Origin: Serpentinimonas maccroryi | GTDB lineage: Bacteria; Pseudomonadota; Gammaproteobacteria; Burkholderiales; Burkholderiaceae_C | DNA: 64,000 nucleotides | NCBI RefSeq assembly: GCF_000828915.1 | Contig: NZ_AP014569.1 | Location: 2,108,001 to 2,172,000, forward strand | Direction of reading: 5' to 3' | Part shown: in pieces, positions 57,737 through 64,000 of the stretch | Numbering within the stretch: position 1 is the stretch's first letter | Layout: every line of letters starts with the position of its first letter | Translations under genes and position numbers: made by a program | The notes under the pieces: generated by a model | What the model saw: only the letters and a program-made list of their open reading frames with translations | What the model was told of the DNA's origin: nothing | Databases searched by the model: none

Positions 57737-57742
<6 letters not shown>
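57672..57742. repeat. Right copy of direct repeat B, overlapping the tRNA-Phe 3' end
   Basis: 71 bases, 69 identical to 42855-42925. The last six overlap the CCA end of tRNA-Phe. It contains the tRNA terminator. Confidence 0.88.
57700..57729 (-). terminator. Intrinsic terminator of tRNA-Phe
   Basis: On the minus strand the stem AAGCCCAAC/GTTGGGCTT closes loop CGTTATCA and is followed by a run of T, eight bases after the tRNA CCA end. A copy (42883-42912) with two base changes lies in the left repeat. Confidence 0.85.
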
Positions 57743-57812
<70 letters not shown>

Positions 57813-57955
57813 ACAGCCGTAATTCTAGCACAGCCCATCGGGCCTTTTATGCGCGCGGGGCTGCGTTTTGACCACCCAGCTTGCCTTGGATCTAGGTGGG
57901 GCTTTGGGCGTGTGGCTTTGGGGGTGCGCTAGGCTGCTAGAATGGAAGGCTCTGC

Positions 57956-58031
57956 GCGGCTGTAGCTCAGTGGATAGAGTATCGGCCTCCGAAGCCGAGG
58001 GTCGTGGGTTCGATCCCCGCCAGCCGCGCCA
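57956..58031 (+). tRNA. tRNA-Arg (anticodon CCG)
   Basis: 76 bases with CCA encoded (58029-58031). Acceptor GCGGCTG pairs with CAGCCGC. Anticodon loop CTCCGAA contains CCG (reads CGG codons), and T-loop is TTCGATC. TAGAAT at 57938-57943 is a likely -10 box, the same sequence as before tRNA-Phe. It is divergent from tRNA-Phe with a 143-base gap. Confidence 0.96.
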
Positions 58032-58124
58032 CATATTGCCCGACCCAGCCATGGCCCCACCTCTTTGCACCCTGCTGCATAGAGCTTGCAAATTGGGCCT
58101 GCGCTCCACAAACCCAAAACCCAA

Positions 58125-59609
<1,485 letters not shown>

Positions 59610-62339
59610 TTAAGCTTTCCCGCCTGAAGCCTTGGCGGCGCGCGCTTCCAGCGTCTTGCGCAGCAGTTTTTCGGCACCGATCACGGCATAGATCGTCAAG
59701 CCCACGGCCAGCACCGGCAGCCATTCCGCGGCCGCGATCGGCGCGGTGTGAAACAACGTGTTCATCAGCGGCACGTAGGTGAGCAGCAGCTGCGAGCCCA
59801 TCATCGCCGCGATGCCGACCCAAATCCAAGGGTTGCTCATCAGCCCGAGCCGCCACATCGACTGCCGCAGCGAACGCATGTTGAGCAGGTAGAACGACTG
59901 ACCAACCGCGAACACCGCCAGCGCGATCGTGCGCGCCTCGGCCTCGGACAGCCCGCGCGCGAGCGCATCGTGGAACAGCACGGTCGCGCCGACCATCAGC
60001 ATCACGCCGACCAGCACGATGCGCAGCACCAGCTCGAGGTTGAGGATCGGCGCCTCGGGCCGCCGCGGCGGGCGCCGCATGATGCCGGCCTCGCGCGGCT
60101 CGAAGCACAGCGTCAGGCCCAGCAGCACGGCGGTGGTCATGTTGATCCACAGCGCCTGCACCGGCAGGATGGGCAGGGGCTGCGCGGCCAAAATGGCGGC
60201 GATGATCACCAGCCCCTGCCCGGCGTTGGTCGGCAAAATCCAGCTGATGAACTTGACGATGTTGTCGAACACGCCGCGACCCTCCTCGACCGCGGCCTCG
60301 ATGCTGGCGAAGTTGTCGTCGGTCAGCACCATGGCGGCGGCCTCTTTCGAGACCTCGGTGCCGGTGATTCCCATCGCCACGCCGATGTCGGCGCGCTTGA
60401 GCGCCGGCGCGTCGTTGACACCGTCGCCGGTCATGGCCACAACCTCGCCGCGCGCCTGCAGCGCCTGCACCAGGCGCAGCTTCTGCTCCGGGGTGACGCG
60501 TGCAAACACGGCCGTGTCGGCGGCGGCGGCCTCGAACGCGGCGGCATCCAGCGCCTCGAGCTCGCGGCCGCTGAGCGCGCGCGGTGGCCGCTCGCGGGTC
60601 GCGCGCGGGTCCAGCCCGATCTCGGCGGCGATCGCCGCGGCCGTCACCGCGTGGTCGCCGGTGATCATTTTCACGCGGATGCCGGCGGTGTGGCAGGCCT
60701 GCACCGCACGCACCGCCTCCGCGCGCGGTGGGTCGATCATGCCTTGCAGGCCGATGAACTCGAGGCCGCCGGCCACATCATCGTGGCCGATGTGCGCCAA
60801 GCCTTGGCCGCTGCGGCGCGCAAAAGCCAGCACGCGCAGGCCCAGCCGGGCCATGGCCTCGACTTGGGCGTGCACAGCGTCGGCGGCTAGCGGCTGGCGG
60901 CTGCCGTCGGCGGCCAGCGCATGGCTGCAGCGCGCCAGCACCGCCTCGACCGCGCCCTTGAGGTAGAGCCGCGGCGGCGCGCCGCCGTGCAGCGTGGCCA
61001 TGTACTGGTGCTGCGACTCGAAGGGCAGCGCGTCGAGCCGGGGCTGCGCCGTCGCCTCGGCGGCCTCGAGCAGGCCGGCCTTGCGCGCGGCCACGATCAG
61101 CGCGCCCTCGGTCGGGTCGCCGTCGATGCGCCAGCCACTGCCATCCTCGCGCAGCACGGCGTCGTTGCACAGCAGGCCGGCGCGCAGCAGCTCGTGCAGC
61201 GCCGGCGGCAGCACCGGCAGCGGCTGGCCATCGCGGCTGAGTGCGCCCTGCGGCGCGTAGCCCACGCCGCCCACCTCGGCACCGGCGCCGCCGGCCCACA
61301 GGCGCTGCACGGTCATCTCGTTGCGCGTCAGGGTGCCGGTTTTGTCGGAGCAGATCACGGTCGTGCTGCCCAGCGTCTCGACCGCCGGCAGGTGGCGGAT
61401 GATCGCGTGGCGGCGGGCCATGCGGCTGACACCGATGGCCAGCGTGATCGTCAGCACCACCACCAGCCCCTCGGGGATCATGGCCACCGCCAGCGCCACC
61501 GCCGCTAGGAACATATCGATCAGCGGCTTGCCGTGCACGAAGGTGCCCACGGCAAAGGTGAGCGCCGCCAGCGACAGAATGGCCCACATCAGCCAGTGGC
61601 TAAAGCGCGTGATGCGCTGCGTCAGCGGCGTGGCCAGCACGTCGGTCTGCGCCAGCAGCTGCGAGATGCGGCCGATCTCGGTGCCGCTGCCGGTGGCCAC
61701 CACCACGCCGGTGGCCGTGCCGTAGTGCACCAAGGTCGAGGAATAGGCCATGTTGCGGCGGTCGGCCAGCACCGTGTCGGCGGCCAGCGGATCGGCGTTT
61801 TTTTCGACCGGCAGCGACTCGCCGGTGAGCGCGGCCTCGGCCACGCGCAGCTCGCGCACCCCGAGCAGGCGCAGGTCGGCCGGCACCTTGTCGCCCGAGG
61901 CCAGCAGCACGATGTCGCCGGGCACCAGCGCGCGCGCGTCGATGCGCTGGCGCTGCCCACCGCGCAGCACGGTGGCCTCGGTGGTCAGGGCGCGCGCCAG
62001 CGCCTCGAGCGCGCCCAGCGCCTTGCCCTCTTGCACGAAGCCGATCACGGCGTTGAGGAAGATCACGCCAAAGATCACCGCCGCGTCGGTATAAGCGCCC
62101 ACGGCGAGCTTGATGACCGTGGCCACCAGCAGGATGTGCACCAGCACCTGGTGGAACTGCAGCAAAAAGCGCAGCAGCGGGCCACGCCCCTTGGGTGGCG
62201 GCAGCGCGTTGGGGCCGTGGCTGCGCTGGCGCGCCTGCACCTCGGGCGCCTCGAGGCCCTGCTGTGGATTTGCCCCCAGCAGCCCGAGCACCTCCTCGGG
62301 CGGCAGGCGGTGCCAGGGTGTTTCAGGCACGCTTTTCAT
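59610..62339 (-). CDS. P-type cation-transporting ATPase (type II)
   Basis: 909 residues from ATG 62339 (MKSVPETPWHRLPPEEV). The frame upstream to 62468 shows no homology. N-terminal cation-ATPase domain, actuator LTGESLPVEKN, M4 PEGLVVVLTITLAIG, the phosphorylation motif CSDKTGTLT (Asp 332), TGDGVNDAPALKRAD and a C-terminal membrane domain are all present. It pumps a cation, probably calcium, or magnesium or sodium, out of the cytoplasm. The exact ion cannot be read with certainty. It precedes purB by 36 bases on the same strand. Confidence 0.92.
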   Translation of the reverse strand: MKSVPETPWHRLPPEEVLGLLGANPQQGLEAPEVQARQRSHGPNALPPPKGRGPLLRFLLQFHQVLVHILLVATVIKLAVGAYTDAAVIFGVIFLNAVIGFVQEGKALGALEALARALTTEATVLRGGQRQRIDARALVPGDIVLLASGDKVPADLRLLGVRELRVAEAALTGESLPVEKNADPLAADTVLADRRNMAYSSTLVHYGTATGVVVATGSGTEIGRISQLLAQTDVLATPLTQRITRFSHWLMWAILSLAALTFAVGTFVHGKPLIDMFLAAVALAVAMIPEGLVVVLTITLAIGVSRMARRHAIIRHLPAVETLGSTTVICSDKTGTLTRNEMTVQRLWAGGAGAEVGGVGYAPQGALSRDGQPLPVLPPALHELLRAGLLCNDAVLREDGSGWRIDGDPTEGALIVAARKAGLLEAAEATAQPRLDALPFESQHQYMATLHGGAPPRLYLKGAVEAVLARCSHALAADGSRQPLAADAVHAQVEAMARLGLRVLAFARRSGQGLAHIGHDDVAGGLEFIGLQGMIDPPRAEAVRAVQACHTAGIRVKMITGDHAVTAAAIAAEIGLDPRATRERPPRALSGRELEALDAAAFEAAAADTAVFARVTPEQKLRLVQALQARGEVVAMTGDGVNDAPALKRADIGVAMGITGTEVSKEAAAMVLTDDNFASIEAAVEEGRGVFDNIVKFISWILPTNAGQGLVIIAAILAAQPLPILPVQALWINMTTAVLLGLTLCFEPREAGIMRRPPRRPEAPILNLELVLRIVLVGVMLMVGATVLFHDALARGLSEAEARTIALAVFAVGQSFYLLNMRSLRQSMWRLGLMSNPWIWVGIAAMMGSQLLLTYVPLMNTLFHTAPIAAAEWLPVLAVGLTIYAVIGAEKLLRKTLEARAAKASGGKA

Positions 62340-62490
62340 GTTGCAGGCAAACTCCAGTGGGGCGAGGGCAAAAGCCCGGCTGTAAGGTGCAAAACCCGGC
62401 AGCGAGCCGATAATCATTCTAACCACGGGCGCTGGCGCCACCGCTTCAGCCCCGTGCCCCGTGCCCATCTCGAACCCTCAAGGAGTACCC

Positions 62491-63108
62491 ATGCAACTCA
62501 TCGGATCGCTAACCAGCCCCTACGTGCGCAAGGTGCGCGTGGTGCTGGCCGAAAAAAAGCTCGACTGCGCTTGGGCCGACGAAAACGTCTGGGCCGCCGA
62601 CACCCGCATCCACCAGCACAACCCGCTGGGCAAGGTGCCGTGTCTGCTGCTTGACGACGGCACAGCGGTGTACGACTCGCGCGTGATCGTCGAATACCTC
62701 GACACGCTCTCGCCGGTGGGCAAGCTGATTCCGGCAGATGGGCGCGAGCGGCTGGAGGTGAAGATATGGGAGGCGCTGGCCGATGGCGTGAGCGACGCCG
62801 CCTTTGCCGCGCGCATGGAGGGGCACTGGGAGGGCCGCACGGCTGCGCAGCGCAGCCCCGCCTGGATCGAGCGCCAGATGGGCAAGATCGCGCACGGCCT
62901 GCGCGCCATGAGCGTGCGCTTGGGCGAGCAGCCCTTTTGCCACGGCCAGCACTTTACGCTGGCCGATGTGGCCACGGGTTGCGCGCTGTCCTACTTGGAT
63001 TTTCGCTTTGCGCACATCGACTGGCGCGCAGCCCACCCCAACCTGGCCCGGCTGCATGCCAAACTGATGCAGCGCCCGAGCTTTGCCGGCAGCCAGCCAC
63101 CGGGCTAA
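62491..63108 (+). CDS. Glutathione S-transferase family protein (YibF-like)
   Basis: 205 residues from ATG 62491, with AAGGAG at 62480-62485. The thioredoxin-like N-domain has LTSPYVRKVRVVLAEKKLD (Ser as the likely active residue) and PLGKVPCLLLDDGTAVYDSRVI, the glutathione-binding segment. The C-domain is helical with LADVATGCALSYLDFR. The substrate is unknown. The frame that opens ten codons earlier is not the likely start. It overlaps the chrA end by four bases, in convergent orientation. Confidence 0.92.
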   Translation: MQLIGSLTSPYVRKVRVVLAEKKLDCAWADENVWAADTRIHQHNPLGKVPCLLLDDGTAVYDSRVIVEYLDTLSPVGKLIPADGRERLEVKIWEALADGVSDAAFAARMEGHWEGRTAAQRSPAWIERQMGKIAHGLRAMSVRLGEQPFCHGQHFTLADVATGCALSYLDFRFAHIDWRAAHPNLARLHAKLMQRPSFAGSQPPG

Positions 63109-64000
63109 AACGCGGCCGCCGCCAGCGCCCCGAGCGCGCCGCTGCCCAGCACCACCAGCCACGCCGGCCATTTGCCCCACAGTAGCGCCAGCGCGGCCAG
63201 CGCCAGCAGCGCCGCATGTGCGGCGCTGGCCACCACCCCGGCCAGCAGCGGCTGCAGCAGCGCCGCCAGCAGCAGCCCGACCACGGCAGCGCTGACGCCG
63301 GCGATGGCGTTTTGCGCCTGTGCGCTCTGGCGCAGGCGCTGCCAGTGCGGCAGCGCCGCCAGCAGCACGAGCATGCCCGGCGCAAACACCGCCAGCAGCG
63401 CCAGCACGGCGCCCAGCCAGCCGCCCGCCGCCGCGCCCAGGAAGGCGGCAAAGGTAAACAGCGGCCCGGGCACCGCCTGCGCCGCCGCGTAGCCGGCCAA
63501 AAAGGTCTGCAGATCGACCCAGCCCTTGGGCACCACCTCGGCTTGCAGCATCGGCATCACCACGTGGCCGCCGCCAAACACCAGCGCACCGCTGCGGTAA
63601 AACACCTCGGCCAGCGCCACCCAAAAGCTGCCGCTGGCCCAGGCCCACAGCGGCAAGGCCAGCAGAATCAGCGCAAACAAGGCGAGGCAAACCCAGGCCG
63701 TGCGGCGGCTGAGCGCGATCTGCAGGCCTTGTGTGCCTTCTGCCGCCGCCGCGCTGGGGTCTGGCGCCAGCACCCAACGGCCGGCCGCTGCGCCCAGCAC
63801 GATCACGCCCATCAGCGTCCAGGCGCTGGGCCACAGCAGCACCGCCAGCGCCGCCAGCAGGGCCAGCGCGCGCCGGGGCGCATCGGGGCACAGGCTGCGC
63901 CCCATGCCCCAGACGGCTTGCGCCACCACCGCCAGCGCCGCCACCACCAAGCCCGGCAACAGGCCCTCGGGCAGCCCCTGCCCGTGGTGCAGCAGCAGAA
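63105..64000 (-). CDS. chrA: ChrA-type chromate transporter, C-terminal part (5' end outside window)
   Basis: The frame enters from the right edge and stops at 63105, encoding the last 298 or so residues. The second CHR half contains YRSGALVFGGGHVVMPML and GYAAAQAVPGPLFTFAAFLGA, family hallmarks. About eight hydrophobic helices are visible. ChrA exports chromate. Similar proteins are found widely, so resistance is not proved. The start lies outside the window. Confidence 0.88.
   Translation of the reverse strand, partial: LLLHHGQGLPEGLLPGLVVAALAVVAQAVWGMGRSLCPDAPRRALALLAALAVLLWPSAWTLMGVIVLGAAAGRWVLAPDPSAAAAEGTQGLQIALSRRTAWVCLALFALILLALPLWAWASGSFWVALAEVFYRSGALVFGGGHVVMPMLQAEVVPKGWVDLQTFLAGYAAAQAVPGPLFTFAAFLGAAAGGWLGAVLALLAVFAPGMLVLLAALPHWQRLRQSAQAQNAIAGVSAAVVGLLLAALLQPLLAGVVASAAHAALLALAALALLWGKWPAWLVVLGSGALGALAAAAF

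Overview
The window is high-GC DNA with the coding style and gene complement of a betaproteobacterium. The protein sequences (SecDF, a split def-fmt and rsmB-ntrYX set, short-form RpoC, the PurB length class) point to Burkholderiales, most likely Comamonadaceae. This is inferred from protein resemblance only. No 16S rRNA gene is present.

Layout. (a) 1-36 kb is conserved chromosome. It holds the 3' part of secD and secF; a LysM-protein/dprA pair; def-fmt-azlC-azlD; a periplasmic sensor protein coupled to a hybrid histidine kinase; rep; an AEC-family exporter; priA with two DnaA boxes in its upstream region; hemE; and a CoA-binding protein, rhodanese lipoprotein and DsbD/ScsB-type group. These are followed by a long leftward transcription unit, rplK-rplA-rplJ-rplL-rpoB-rpoC-rsmB-DUF4390-ntrY-like-ntrX-like. 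(b) ispB and tRNA-Pro(CGG) close the conserved block at 37.4 kb. (c) 37.4-42.9 kb is accessory DNA: a three-gene leftward operon (TIGR04255-family protein, HTH protein, unrecognised THDCDL-motif protein), a divergent autoinhibited Fic protein, and a NERD/zinc-ribbon protein. (d) 42.9-57.7 kb is a defence island. It starts at a strong promoter and a WYL regulator of the BrxR/CapW type. It then carries an SNF2-type helicase with a C-terminal DUF3883, a NYN-domain nuclease, a HEPN/zinc-ribbon protein, a DUF1156 DNA methyltransferase broken by a one-base frameshift, a DUF262/HNH GmrSD-like protein, a DUF499 ATPase and a small zinc-ribbon protein. The helicase, methylase and ATPase core matches what has been called Hma (helicase-methylase-ATPase). 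The other genes are embedded cargo. The island is bounded by 71-bp direct repeats covering the tRNA-Phe 3' end and its terminator. (e) 57.7-64 kb returns to chromosome: tRNA-Phe, tRNA-Arg, purB, a P-type cation ATPase, a glutathione S-transferase and the end of a chrA chromate transporter.

The most interesting parts are the Hma-type island with its NYN + HEPN pair and three hairpins before it, the frameshift in its methylase, the tandem repeat structure at tRNA-Phe, and the unrecognised three-gene operon next to the Fic/NERD genes. No integrase, transposase or CRISPR array was found in the window.
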